From Carettochelys insculpta (lineage: Eukaryota > Chordata > Testudines > Carettochelyidae), in contig NC_134139.1 of the NCBI RefSeq assembly GCF_033958435.1, positions 206,691,501 to 206,755,500 on the forward strand: DNA of 64,000 nucleotides, written 5' to 3'. Position numbers and translations under genes: made by a program. The first letter of the stretch is position 1. Each line of letters starts with the position of its first letter. Shown here piece after piece: positions 20,481 through 31,960 of the stretch. Below the pieces are notes generated by a model, which saw only the letters and a list, made by a program, of their open reading frames with translations, made no database searches and was not told the DNA's origin.

Positions 20481-22464
20481 ACTAAACACAAACCAAAGAA
20501 CCCAGCCTGCCTTGGCTGCTTAGTGTAGCTGCTGGTGCGGCATCACCCCCTTTGCCCCACCAGACCCTTAGCTGGCACCTGGGCATCGGCTCACACTCCC
20601 TCAGTCCAACACAGAACTGGTTTGACCCCCACCCACTAACCTGGGGAATTCACCCCACCCTGGGTGCCTTAGAGAGGTGATGCTTCTCCACTCACAAACA
20701 CAGAGTTCGAGTGTAGAAAAGAAACTTTCAATAAAAGAGAGGAAAGTAGCTTGGCATTAATTTGGGAAAGCATCACAGAGTTCATAAACAAACCAGGAGG
20801 TGAAATCTGGCCCCGTGTAGGTGGAGCAATATCCTCTTCCTCTCAAGTTGTTACCTCAAGCAATCCAAATGTCCCCTTCACATGCTCAATCTTTCCCTGC
20901 ACCCCGTTATACTTGCTGGCTTTGGTCAGGGCACACCCAGAATCTGTAGGGTTCAACTCCCATCCCAAGTAGGGGAGGTAAAGCAGCACCTTTCATTCAC
21001 CATCCACCTGCTCACTGCTCTTCACCGCCACCCTGCTGGGTGGTCATTGCACCACCGCTGTCGAGCTGCTCCCACCAGCCACCCTGCTACTCCCACTGGG
21101 CAACTGCTCACTATTTCCAAGAGCTTGTGGTGGATTTGGCTCTGGGCAAAGCCCAGTGATTTCAGCTCTGGGCCCAAAGCACAGTCCAGCCACAGGAAAT
21201 CTCCAGCATCCAAAGTAATAAAAGAGAGTCTTTATGGAGCCTATTTTAGCTCTGTCCTTGAGCAATGAGGAGAAACAGGATGAACCAGCCTTACAGCTCC
21301 CGCCCAGAGGGCCTACAGCCTGCTGGCTCAGAGCCCTGTCCTCCCCTCTAATTTTGCAGAAGTTTACCAAGAGTCTCTTGTCCCTCCAAGGTTGTTTAAA
21401 ATGACGGTGTCTCTCTCATTTTGAAAACACGGGTTAAACTCAGGCTGTGTTGTCCGTCTTCCCACAATAATGACAAGCACGGACGATCACATTTTACAGT
21501 TCCTGTGTTTAGCTTTAACTTAGTTTGTGGTCTCACAATAATCAAATGGATTGCAACAAGCGAAACGCCACCGCATCAGCCAAATATCTAACAGATCTAA
21601 GCACAGAGGAGCAAACTGTATTTACACACACGCCTACGGTTTCTCCCCGTTCCCTTAAGCTGCAATGGAAACATTCCTTCAGATACTGCTTACATCTGTA
21701 ATCCTTCCCCTCTGTTCCCTGGCCTGAGAAAGGTTGGTGGGTAACAGTCCTGTCTGGAGCTGTGTGCTCTGGGCTGTCTCCTCTGGTGTACCCACCTTGC
21801 TGCAGATCCTACTACAGGTCCTTTTCCAGGAACATGCTAGCCAGCCTGCAATTCCACCCACACTGCCCTGATCTCACTTAGCCCTTTCCCGAGGCCTCAG
21901 TTTTCATCTGAGCCTCTTCCTCCTGTCTCCTTAGGCTGTTAATTGATTATGGCCTACTGGGTCTGTCTGGCCCCATCTCCCCTTGAAATGGCTGCTTCCC
22001 AGTGCTATTTTGTGTGACGTGTGGTGTCGCACCGAACTGTATCGTCTCGTCATCTGAACCCCCAAGTGCCCTGCACTGTGCTGGGGTCAGCTGGGCAGGC
22101 TGAGGTGGCCATTGCAGTGGGTCGGAGCAGCTCACATTGCCCTGTGAAGAGGAGTGAGGCTGCGCCCTCAGATCACAGACCCATTGGGAGTGAGTCCCAT
22201 TAGCTTGCTCTTGCTGTGGGGCTTTGGAGCCTTTTCTACACAAAGGGCTTGACTGCCATTCACTCTGGGGCCTCCACCATGCTCCTGCTGTGGGGTGAGT
22301 GAGTTGGCACTGCTGAGGGCCCTCGGGGTACACGAGGCCTCGGCATCTCTGAGATGGGAGGCTGCAGTCACAGCTCGTGTTTCCACCCGAGCTCCGGCGC
22401 ACGTGGGCCACTCACCATCCATTGGCCTTGATAGAAAGTAGAATGGACTAGAGATCACTTCCTG
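20481..22464. other. Unassigned; contains a repeat shared with 32.5 kb
   Basis: Around 20868-21030 the sequence (GTCCCCTTCACATGC, TTTCATTCACCATCCA) matches 32487-32690 in the same order, so both are copies of an unnamed repeat, possibly retroviral. I see nothing else that I can name. Confidence 0.4.
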
Positions 22465-23440
22465 TAACCTGTGAAGAGCTACAAAAAGATCTTAAAAAAT
22501 GGGGTGTTTGGGCAACCAAATGGCAGATGAAATTCAATGTTGATAAATGCAAAGTGATGCACTTTGGAAAATGTAATCCCAACTATACATATAAAATGAT
22601 GGGGTCTGACTTAGCTGTTACCGTTCAAGAAAGAGATCTTGGAGTCATTGTCAATAGTTCTCTGAAGACATCCACTCAGTGTGCAGCCCCAGTCAAAAAA
22701 GCTAACAAAATGCTGGGAATGATTAAACAAGGAATAAATAATAAGACAAAAAATGTCATATTACCTTTATATAAATCCATGGTATGTCCACATCTGGAAT
22801 ATTGTGTACAGATGTGTTTGCCCCATCACAAAAAAGATATATTGGAATTGGAAAAGGTTCAGAAAAGGGCAACAAATGATTTGGGCTCTGTAGCATCGGC
22901 CATATGAGGAGAGACTAATAAAACTGGGACTTTTTAGTTTGGAAAAAAAGACGATTAAGGGGGGATATGATAGAGGTCTATAAAATCATGCCTGGTGCGG
23001 AGAAAATAGCTAAAGAATTGTTATTTACTCCTTCTCACAACACAAGAACACAAGGGCACCAAATGAAGTTAATAGGCAGCAAGATTAAAACAAACAGTAG
23101 GAAATATTTTTTCACACAATGCGCTGTTAACCTGTGGAACTCCTTGCCAGAAGATGTTGTGAAGGCCAAGAGTATAGTAAAGTTTAAAAAGAACTAGATA
23201 AATTCATGGGGGACAGGTCCATCTATGGCTATTAGCCAGGATGGGCATGGACGGTGTCCCTAGCCTCTGTTGGCAAGAAGCTGGACATGGGCGACAGCTA
23301 ATTGATTACTTGATGACTACCTGTTCTGTTCATTCCCTCTGGGGCACCTGGCATTGGCCACTGTTGGCAGACAGGCCCCTGGGCTTGATGGGCCGATGGC
23401 TGACCCAGTATGGCCGTTCTTCTGTTCTTACGTGGAGACA
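22465..23440 (+). mobile_element. CR1 LINE, 5'-truncated
   Basis: Encodes MKFNVDKCKVMHFGKCNPNY and [17 protein letters not shown], then is frameshifted near 22890. It resumes with [20 protein letters not shown] and a CR1 3' UTR ending CCAGTATGGCCGTTCTTCTG. Confidence 0.93.
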
Positions 23441-23901
23441 GGAGCTTGGGCAGCCATTTTGGCTCTTCCACCTTCCTCCTCGCTCTCCCTGAAGCAGAGT
23501 TCCCTGCAAAGGCAGGCTGGGATACATGGCCCCACAGGATACCTGGGTCCTAACACAGGTTGGCGTGGACACAGCAACACCACTGTGTTGTGAAAGCAGC
23601 CCCAGTGTGGCCCATTTGTTGGCACTGGGCCAGATGACAACGACACAAACCAGGTATTAGACCCAGGGCTGTGCTTGTGTGCATTTGCTAGGCTGAGGAA
23701 GACTTGTCCGCTGACAAGGGCGCTAAGTGGGGACAGCAAAGGCCGGTGTATGAGTCCCTGCTCTACCCCAGACTTTCTGTGTCACTCAGGGAATGTTGAC
23801 TTTATGACTGGAGCATGCGTAGACATACCAGCTTGGGTACCAACAGCAATGAAACTGCAGTAGCATGGGCTAGCCACAGAATACAACTCCCCAGGAGCCT
23901 G

Positions 23902-24585
23902 GGGCTACGTCTACACGTGAAGCCAACATCGAAATAGGCTATTTCGATGAGTAACATCTACACGTCCTCCAGGGCTGGCAACGTCGATGTTCAACTTCGA
24001 CGTTGCGCGGCACCACATCGAAATAGGCGCTGCGAGGGAATGTCTACACGCCAAAGTAGCACACATCGAAATAAGGGTGCCAGGCACAGCTGCAGACAGG
24101 GTCACAGGGCGGACTCAACAGCAAGCCGCTCCCTTAAAGGGCCCCTCCCAGACACAGTTGCACTAAACAACACAAGATACACAGAGCCGACAACTGGTTG
24201 CAGACCCTGTGCATGCAGCATGGATCCCCAGCTGCCGCAGCAGCAGCCAGAAGCCCTGGGCTAAGGGCTGCTGCCCACGGTGACCATAGAGCCCCGCAGG
24301 GGCTGGAGAGAGAGCATCTCTCAACCCCTCAGCTGATGGCCGCCATGGCGGACCCCACTATTTCGAAGTTGCGGGATGTGCAATGACTACACGGTCCCTA
24401 CTTCGACGTTGAACGTCGAAGTAGGGCGCTATTCCCATCCCCTCATGGGGTTAGCGACTTCGACATCTTGCCGCCTAACATCGAAGTTAACTTCGAAATA
24501 GCGCCCGACACGTGTAACCGTGACGGGCGCTATTTCGAAGTTAGTGCCACTACTTCAAAGTATCATGCACGTGTAGACACGGCAT
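23902..24585 (+). mobile_element. MITE / non-autonomous DNA transposon
   Basis: Terminal inverted repeats GGCTACGTCTACACGTG and CACGTGTAGACACGGC. Inner arms are rich in TATTTCGA and TCGAAATA palindromes. The middle (about 24084-24330) is nonpalindromic and nearly the same as that of the element at 43.99 kb. Confidence 0.85.
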
Positions 24586-25420
24586 GGGTGTGCACCTGAA
24601 AGGTGAGACCATGTGCCTTCGCTTTCATTGCTATTGATAGTCAAGGTAGCATTCACAGCATTGGCTCGGGTATGGCTGCATCAGGACAAATGCATCTCCC
24701 AGGGCAGCCAATCGCTGGCCTTCCTGGGCCTCAGCTCTCCACACATAAAAGGGGTATACAGGTTTGTTCATGCTAAAAAAGGGGCGTGGTGCAAATAAAC
24801 ACACCCTGCCCTGTGAGGAGCTCTGAGGTCATAGCCCAGGGGCCAGGAACATGTGTAGGGTAGAAGAGGTGGCTTAAACCTTGGGGCCTGGATCTCATTT
24901 ACACTGACCTCTTTACCCTGCTCTCTTAGCAAAATGAGTCTACAATGTGGCGGTCAAATGTATTTCTACCTACACAGGGCAGCTGCCAGGATCGTTGGGC
25001 CCTGGACAACGTGTGTGTGGCTGGGGGGGAAGCTCCATGCTCCAGGAAGGGGCAAGGCAGAAAGGGCAGGGATGGGTCAGCCAGCCCTTAGGGCTGCAGC
25101 ACTGGTTTACCCGAAGGCCCTCAGAGCTAGATGGAGCTGCTCCATCTGCCATCCCCACTGGTACTCCAGCAACAGCCAGGGCCCTGGGCCCTTTAGAATG
25201 GCTGGTAGACTTCCCTCTTTGCCCCTCCCTTGTGGGTAGGTCTGCGCCTACACGACATGCCCAGAATGACATCCATGATCTCCATGGGTAAGAATAAGAG
25301 GGAAACATACAGGTCCTTGTAGGAATGCAATATTGGTTAATGACTATTATTATTGTTGATGCTATTTATTATTGTTATTATTATTATTATTATGAAGAAA
25401 ATGGGATAGAAGAGTTTATG
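24586..25420. other. Unassigned; (ATT)n microsatellite at 25343-25394
   Basis: Downstream flank of the 25.5 kb defensin. Apart from a TTATTATTATT run I see no feature. Confidence 0.5.
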
Positions 25421-25426
25421 TTTAAT
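25421..25426 (-). terminator. Poly(A) signal ATTAAA of the 25.5 kb defensin
   Basis: The ATTAAA variant lies 59 nt past the stop codon. The inverted duplicate at 47 kb has an ATTAAA 78 nt past its own stop. Confidence 0.6.
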
Positions 25427-25484
25427 TAAACAAGAGCAGAGGTTTCCATCTTGAAATGGGATTCCATCAGCTCAGCATCTCCTT

Positions 25485-26927
25485 CTAATCTCGGCAGCAT
25501 AACATGGTATGATGGTAGCAGGTCCCAATCTGCACTTCGCCATCATCGCAGTCATCGTATCGGCACGTCCCACCTCTCTGCAGGCAGTGGTTGAGGTATC
25601 GAGTCACCCGCTGGCCATCTGCTGTGCAAAGAGGAGAGCTGTGTTGGTAGTTGCAAATGCAGGACAATATCAGTTGTGACGTGTGGTCAAAGGCCAAGAG
25701 GAAATGGTGGAAAAGTTAAAACTGACATGAGCTAGAAGGACTCAAAGTCCAATTCGGTGCCCACTGATCTCTTCCCATCGACTTCAAGTGGCTGAGGAAC
25801 TGACCACAAATCAGATAGTTCATCACAAGCATCAGAACTTATAGGAGAGACTTAAACGAGAGGCAAGATGCCCTGGGAAGAGCAGGAGGTGACGAGTCAG
25901 GAGATAGGGGCATTATTCTGAACACTGCTGGAGGACCTTGGGCGCTGAACACATCAGCACTGCACCTATGCCTTAATACTTTGCTTTGTTTGTGGGAAGC
26001 TCAGATCCTAATCTGGACTCGACAATTGAACAGACCATCCTTGTTTCTGGGTGAGCCGGGGGTTGAATTTCAAGGGGATTCTCCCCCTGCCTCCCTCTCC
26101 AAAGCTTTCAGGAGGAAATTGTGACTCTGAGCTGAAACCATGTCATGCTGAGCAATTATTACCCCAAAACAGACTGAGCACTGAGGGTGGATCCTGGCTC
26201 CATTGGATGGTGGAGCACCCTCCAGGAGGGAGGTGAAGCACTGGAATGCATTGCCTAGAGAAGTGGTGGATTCTCCATCCCTAGAGGTTTTTAAGTCCGG
26301 GCTTGACAAGGTCCTGGCTGGGATGACTTAGCTGGGGTTAATCCTGCTTGAAGCAGGGGGCTGGACTAGATGACCTCCTGAGGTCCCCTCCCAACCTAGG
26401 ATTCTATGATTCTATGAAGTCAAAGGTAATTTGTAGTTGACTTCAGTGACTTTACCCTCAAAAACAACAAGAAGTCCTGTGGCACCTTATAGACTAACAT
26501 ATTTTGGAGCATCAGCTTTCGTGGGCAAAGACCCGCTTCATCAGATGCATGCACCTGACAAAGCAGGTCTTTGCCCACGAAAGCTTATGCTCCAAAATAT
26601 CTGTTAGTCTATAAGGCATTAAAGGACTTCTTGTTGTTTTTGAAAATACAGACTAACTCGGCTACCTCTCTGATACTTTACCCCCTAAGTTTTCGCTGTG
26701 GTTCACTTTAATTCTCCATTGGAACCTGAAATTCAAAGTGAAAATCAAATGGGCTTCAGGGGGCCAAACCTCCTGAAAATCTAACCCTCTTCCCACCACC
26801 ATGCCTGAAATTAAAACAATTGGAAAACAATGCAACTGCTTTGGCTTAGCAGCATTAGTTACATCTTACCTGCAGTGGCTAGGCAGGTCCCAAAGAGAAC
26901 AATAAGCAGCAAGAAGAGAATCCTCAT
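25485..26927 (-). CDS. Beta-defensin, 64 aa, anionic (two coding exons)
   Basis: Coding exon 1 is 26927-26870 (58 nt, GTAAG donor) and encodes signal peptide [19 protein letters not shown]. Coding exon 2 is 25621-25485 (137 nt, TAG stop), after a TTTGCACAG acceptor. Exon 2 opens [12 protein letters not shown] and has [33 protein letters not shown], the exact beta-defensin spacing. Counting K+R minus D+E after the signal peptide gives -2, with four Asp around cysteine 3, unlike the usual cationic peptides. It is about 73% identical (33 of 45 residues) to the 47 kb gene and shares its promoter in inverted orientation. The ATG follows a CTGACCCCAAACC leader after a CCAG acceptor, so a noncoding exon precedes it (see 27761-27835). 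The 1,248-bp intron contains a CR1 tip and a PLE foldback absent from the duplicate. Role: secreted host-defence or signalling peptide, inferred from family. Confidence 0.96.
26225..26418 (+). mobile_element. CR1 LINE 3' tip
   Basis: GAAGCACTGGAATGCATTGC through GATTCTATGATTCTATGA, the typical CR1 terminus. It lies in the intron of the 25.5 kb defensin. Confidence 0.9.
26455..26690. mobile_element. Penelope-like element foldback
   Basis: Two oppositely oriented termini joined head to head: AAGTCCTGTGGCACCTTATA on the left and its complement on the right. The left (minus) copy keeps a good hammerhead-like core (26544-26506). In the right copy CTGATGA has become CTGACAA. Confidence 0.9.
26506..26544 (-). 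ncRNA. Hammerhead-ribozyme-like core
   Basis: Read on the minus strand: CTGATGA, GCGGG-TCTTTG-CCCAC (one G-C pair weakened), GAAA, AGC-TGAT-GCT. The core bases are intact. Confidence 0.5.
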
Positions 26928-27760
26928 GGTTTGGGGTCAGCTGGACACTGGACTGAGGAGATGTAAAGACAAAATTGGCCCTCAGAGACCACGTCCGCAG
27001 GAACAGCATAGAACAGGGAGAGAGATGGGTGTGGATGGGGACAGCTAGACAAATAGGAGGGCGGATGGGTAGCGCATGAGGTTCTTTGCCAGACGAACAC
27101 AGATCTCACTCACGTTGCCGCAATTAGTCACATAAAGACCAGGATGTGGGGAAACCTGCTAACGAGCCCCAGGGGTGTCCTGCTCCATGGCTTGGGGTCT
27201 TAGGTGCTAAATATAATCATCCAATTTAAATCTCACTTGTCTCCACCAACAGTGGCCATCATCTAGTGGCACCATGTTTCCGGTTTTCATAGGCCACCTT
27301 CAACCCACAGCACCACCTGGACGTTCACGTACCTGACTTGTCGTCTCGCAGTGTTCCCCTCTGCTCCCACCCACAGGCCTCCCCTGCTCCCTGCCACCTT
27401 CGCCTCTTCAGTCCCCAGGCTGGTTGTGGGCTCCTGGGAGCAGGAGTTCTTAGCGCATCAGTGAGCGCTTTGAAACTGCGCTGGTGGAGGAAGCAGCTAC
27501 AAATGAATGAAATGAACTGAGCTGGAGTTACCTGGTACTTACAGCTCAACACCCTCCAAACCAAAGGCTCATTGGGCAACAACCAATCTGCTCCCAGCTG
27601 CTGTCAACGGCTACCTCCAGCGCGCTGCACAGAAGAGAAACAAGAGAGAGAGGACGTTGGTTCTGGAAGAGAGGAAGGGAAAGGGCCCTTGAATTCAGGA
27701 GGAGTTTTCCAGCAATACTCACGGCACTAGGGGGGCAAGGACATAGATCCATCGAATTAC

Positions 27761-27900
27761 CTGGAGTCTACAGCACGGCACTGCCCTCGCGCCCTGGTGT
27801 GCCCACAAAGCCCCTGCCAACCACTTGTTTGGAACCTTATGACAAAGAAAAATAAAATTCTGCCTGGTGATTGGCTGAAAGCAGTCATGTGACAGTTCTG
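27761..27900 (-). promoter_or_regulatory. Core promoter and noncoding first exon of the 25.5 kb defensin
   Basis: Read on the minus strand, CAGCCAATCAC (CCAAT box) is followed by GAATTTTATTTTT and then AAGGTTCCAAAC-AGTGGTTGGC, ending GTAGACTCCAG before a GTAATT donor at 27760. The 45.16-45.28 kb flank of the duplicate gene has the same elements in the same order. Conservation of the splice donor supports a noncoding exon of about 70 nt. The transcription start is inferred. Confidence 0.65.
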
Positions 27901-27904
27901 GTAT

Positions 27905-28008
27905 TTCCCGCCCCCCACCATCCATTGTTTGCTTACCTAGCTACCTAGCTACCCCCCACCCATCCATTGTTTGCTTACCTAGCTACCTACCTGCCTAGCT
28001 ACCACCTG
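27905..28008. repeat. Short tandem duplication (CCTAGCTA-rich)
   Basis: CATCCATTGTTTGCTTACCT occurs twice, 53 bp apart, with CTACCTAGCTAC runs. It lies between the two conserved promoter blocks, and is absent from the duplicate at 45 kb. Confidence 0.7.
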
Positions 28009-28014
28009 GAATAT

Positions 28015-28070
28015 TATTAGCCAATCAGATTGCATATGTAAATATCTCCATTCTGATTAGCTGCAACAGA
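28015..28070 (-). promoter_or_regulatory. Conserved upstream element with paired CCAAT boxes
   Basis: AGCCAATCAGA and TCTGATTAGCT form near-perfect inverted arms around GCATATGTAAATATCTCCAT, which includes an octamer-like ATGTAAAT. The same block lies at 45034-45086 upstream of the duplicate gene, in the opposite orientation. Confidence 0.55.
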
Positions 28071-28334
28071 GTTTAGAACTAGGGAATCACTCCTTGGCTT
28101 CTCCGAGGCACAGAACATATTGCTGTTCTCCAGCTGGCTTATCAGAACGATCAGAGTAATTATTTTTTCCCTGGACTTAGAGATTCATAGATTCCTAAAC
28201 CTGAACTAGAAGGGACAACTCTGAACAGCTAGTCTAACCTACCCTGAAATAACTCCTGTCTGAACTAGAGCACAACTTTAAAAGAAAGATCCAACCCTGA
28301 CTTACAAATTGCCAGTGATGGAGAGAAATATCAG

Positions 28335-28410
28335 AGGGGAAGCCAAGTTAGTTTGTATCCGCAAAAACAACAAGGAGTCCTGTGACACCTTATAGGCTAA
28401 CAGAGTCAGC
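28335..28410 (-). mobile_element. Penelope-like element fragment
   Basis: ATATCAGAGGGGAAGCCAAG and GGAGTCCTGTGACACCTTAT match the PLE terminus in reverse. Confidence 0.7.
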
Positions 28411-28734
28411 GATGGAGAATCCATCATAGTCCTTAGAAAATTGTTCCACTGATTAATTACCCTCAGCGAATACCAGCGCTTTTAACTGCAAGTCCCTTGA
28501 AGAGAATTAGTTTTCAAGAAAAAAATAGTTGCGCTTAAGAAATTGGAAGCCAGGATTTCATGATCTCCAGAAGCTCCCATTAAATATCCCAGAACATTAA
28601 GATTATCCCCACAATTTCAACCCTTTTGATTTTTTTTAATGACCATCCTCATTGATCGGGCCTGTTTCTCCTCTGGCTTACTAGAGCACCAGCACTCAGT
28701 TATGTGATTATGTCGAATATCAGAGGGAGTAAAC

Positions 28735-29205
28735 AGAACAGGGTATCATCAAATGATCCAGCCATTCCTACCCACCCTGGCTAGTAGCCATTGATGGACC
28801 TAAGCTCCATGGACTTATCTAGCTCTTTTTTGAACCCTGTCAAATTCTCAGTCTTCATCACCTTCTCTGGCTAGGAGTTCCACAGACCTCCAGTGCACTG
28901 TGTGAAGACACCCTTCCTTTTGTGAATTTTCAGCCTGCGCCCATCCATTTCATTCGGTGACCCCCAGTTCTTCTGTTATGGGAACAAGTAAATAACTTTT
29001 CCTCATTCACTTTTTCTGCACCCGTCATGATTTTATAGACCTCTCTCCTATCCCCCCTTAGCCTCCTCTTTTCCAAGCTGAAAAGTCCCCATCTTTTTAA
29101 TCTCTCTTCATATGGGGCTCCTTGTTTTTGTTGCCCTTTTCTGAATCTTTTCCAAGGCCTCTATATCTTTCTGGAGACAAAGCGACCACACCTGTACCCA
29201 GTGTT
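28735..29205 (-). mobile_element. CR1 LINE 3' fragment
   Basis: Reverse-strand CR1 C-terminus with frameshifts (AAAAAGATGGGGACTTTTC, TTGTTCCCATAACAG, GCACAGTGCACTGGAGG-type remnants). The 3' end is near 28740. Confidence 0.85.
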
Positions 29206-31900
29206 TAAGGAGAAGGGGACCCCATGCTGGTGGTTCTTTCCCTCTGGGAGGGGAAAGGACCTTCCCTGCCATGGCTATTCCAAGCTGTGCGGGTCCCACC
29301 GCATGAGACGTGTGTTAAAGTGTCCTTGGAGAAGATGCAAATGCACGAATGGAGGAAAACTCACTCTGAGCATAGAGAATCAAGAAGGCTCCACAGTGAT
29401 ATTGCAAGGCCGTGATCACCGCCATTAAATAGGAATGGAAAAATTTGTGACACTCAGAAATATGGAGAGAAGCGTAGACAACAAGGGGGGGAGCATGAGG
29501 GGCCGTGTGCCCCCCAAACGTCATAGGTTGGAGGGGACAGCCAGCACCAGGGGGCAAGTGGGGAGGGGATCTGGTGCCTACAGAAGGGGTCCAGACCGCC
29601 CAACCCCCACTCACCAGCAAGGGAAGTAGAATAATGGACCCAGCTCCCTGCGTTCTTCCAGACACATCACTCGAGGGAGGGGACAGGACCGCCCCGCACT
29701 CACCCACAGATAGTGGAGCAACACAGCCGGGGGAGTTCAGCAAAGGGGATGCACTACTCCCCTTGCCCCACCACTGCTGGTGAGTGTGAGGGGGAAGGGG
29801 AACCTTGCTGCTGGCACCAGCCCTGTTAGACCTCTGGGTTGCATCCCTCAGGGGAAGGGGGAAGGGAGAAGAGGTGGAATGGGAGTAGAGCAAGGGTGGA
29901 GCTGCCTCCCTAGAGGTCTACGGGGTAGATGACCGAGGCACTTTGCTCGGCCACCCAGCAATCACAGCCCTCAGCCTGACATGGAGGGGAAGAACAGTCA
30001 CCGTGGACCTAGACAGTGCGATTAGACAGAGATTCATTCCCCAGCAAAACCAGGAATGGGGAAATGGGAGGGAACATAAGAACGGGCATTCTGAGTCTGA
30101 CTGATGGTCCATCTAACCAATATCCTGTCTTCTGGCGGTGGGGGATGGCGGGAGAATCTCCCATTCAGTCTCCCATTCAACATACCCCAAAGGCAGCACC
30201 AGTTGCTCTGCAGCTCCATTGACACCTCAGAGAGTGACAAGCACTCAGGCTGAAAACAGAGCTCAGCCGTGTGCAGCAGACGGGTGTCCTTTCCAGAGGA
30301 GACACCTCAGCTGAGCAGTGTGCAGGCAGGGCAGGGTGTTACCTGCACAAATTTCTTCATCCCTTCCACACTCAGGGACACACACACCTTCACCCAATCC
30401 ATAGGCATGACCCTGTTAATTTAAACTTCCACCCTTACTCAATTCCTAGGGCTCAGGGCATAATTCCCTGCGGGTTAGCAGGATCTGTGCCACTGAAAAA
30501 GCCTGACACAGCAGTATTCTTATTCTCTGTTTATTTACAAGTACCAAGAAAGCAGAATACATGCTAAGCACTCAGTGTGTTGCTCACCAATCCTGATAAG
30601 GCGGGCAGCTGTCCCCTGTTGGGACAGACATAGTCACTCTCTGGATACTGGTTGCTACACCTCAGGATCTTGGAAGGTGAGTCCTCCTTAATGTGTTCCT
30701 TCTTCCAATCTTCTTCCCTTCCTTTCCAGCTTGATGTTCTTCTTTCCTGCTTTTTCCTTCTTGGCCCCCAGGTTAAGTAGTGAAACTTGAGTCCTGCTTA
30801 GCTATACCTTGACCAATTATTTTAGCATAATTTTACAACCAATCATAACATACTGTAACAGAATTACCTAACCCATCATAACCCACCACCTTAGCTGATT
30901 TACACGTAGCACAATTAATTATACAGCAGACAGGAGCAACTACAAACCAGACAGAGATTATACAGAAAACAGTAGAAAAGTGAAGGCAGTCATCATAGAA
31001 TGGTGATTCCACAACCTCAGCTATTGATAAGTCATTGCTCGCCAGCTGAAATGCTATTAACTAAGTTTTCTTTACCCATCTTGAGATCTGTTTCCTTATC
31101 TGGTAACAGTGGATGGCATTAGGATGTGGTCTTCTTCTCAACAGCCTGATGTGACACTGTTATACTGAAAAGCAGATGGAATGTGAGTATGTGACCTGTA
31201 GCTTCACAGTTAATGGTCGGGGCTGCTCTTTATTCTGGCTGCTGAAGAGCTCTAGGCCTCTTGGTATGGCTAGAGAGGAACCATATTGGTTATATTGTTA
31301 CATGGGGTCCCAAAACTAAGGGATGAGCTTTGGATGCCTGTCAGCCGTACCAAACTTCAGACAGGGCTACATGAACGTGAGCATGAAGAGCAGTCCTTTG
31401 TCCCTAGCAAACTGATCTGAAGGAGATATTTACCTACACACCGATCCTGCAAACACTTCAGCATTTTACTACAGCTTGAACCGCTCTAATTCGGCAACCT
31501 AGGGACCTGAATGGTACTAAAAGAGATAATTTACTGGACCATGGGAGGTCAATATTGTCTATCAGCATCACCAACACTTCCACTGGTTACTGGGATCTTA
31601 GAAGACATTTAGGGGTAAATTACAGCTAAATAACAGCACAGAGCACAGACAGCCAGGACTGGTGGCTGTAAACAAGCTTTATGGGACCCTGGGAAACTTG
31701 GCCGTGACTCTAATGAACACGGAATCTGATCCCAATCAGCCCAGCTCCCAGTGAAGTGAAGGAAAGCTTTGCCATTCAATTTGACAGGAGCAGAACCTGG
31801 TCCTGTGTGTTAATCATAAGCAGTGATATTTGCAAGGGTGCATAAGGGATTTAGGAGCACGAATTCTATTGCACGCCACTTTTGAAAAACCCGTGTTAAA
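29206..31900. other. Centre of the divergent cluster; no gene seen
   Basis: A minus-strand CR1 tip lies at 30071-30140 (GAACATAAGAACGGGCATTC). The rest has no exon, six-cysteine frame or named repeat that I can support. Minus-strand genes lie to the left and plus-strand genes to the right. Confidence 0.5.
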
Positions 31901-31960
31901 GAACCTTTATTATCCATCTCATCTTCTGTCCCCACACAGGAGATACGACCAGCCCCTGCC

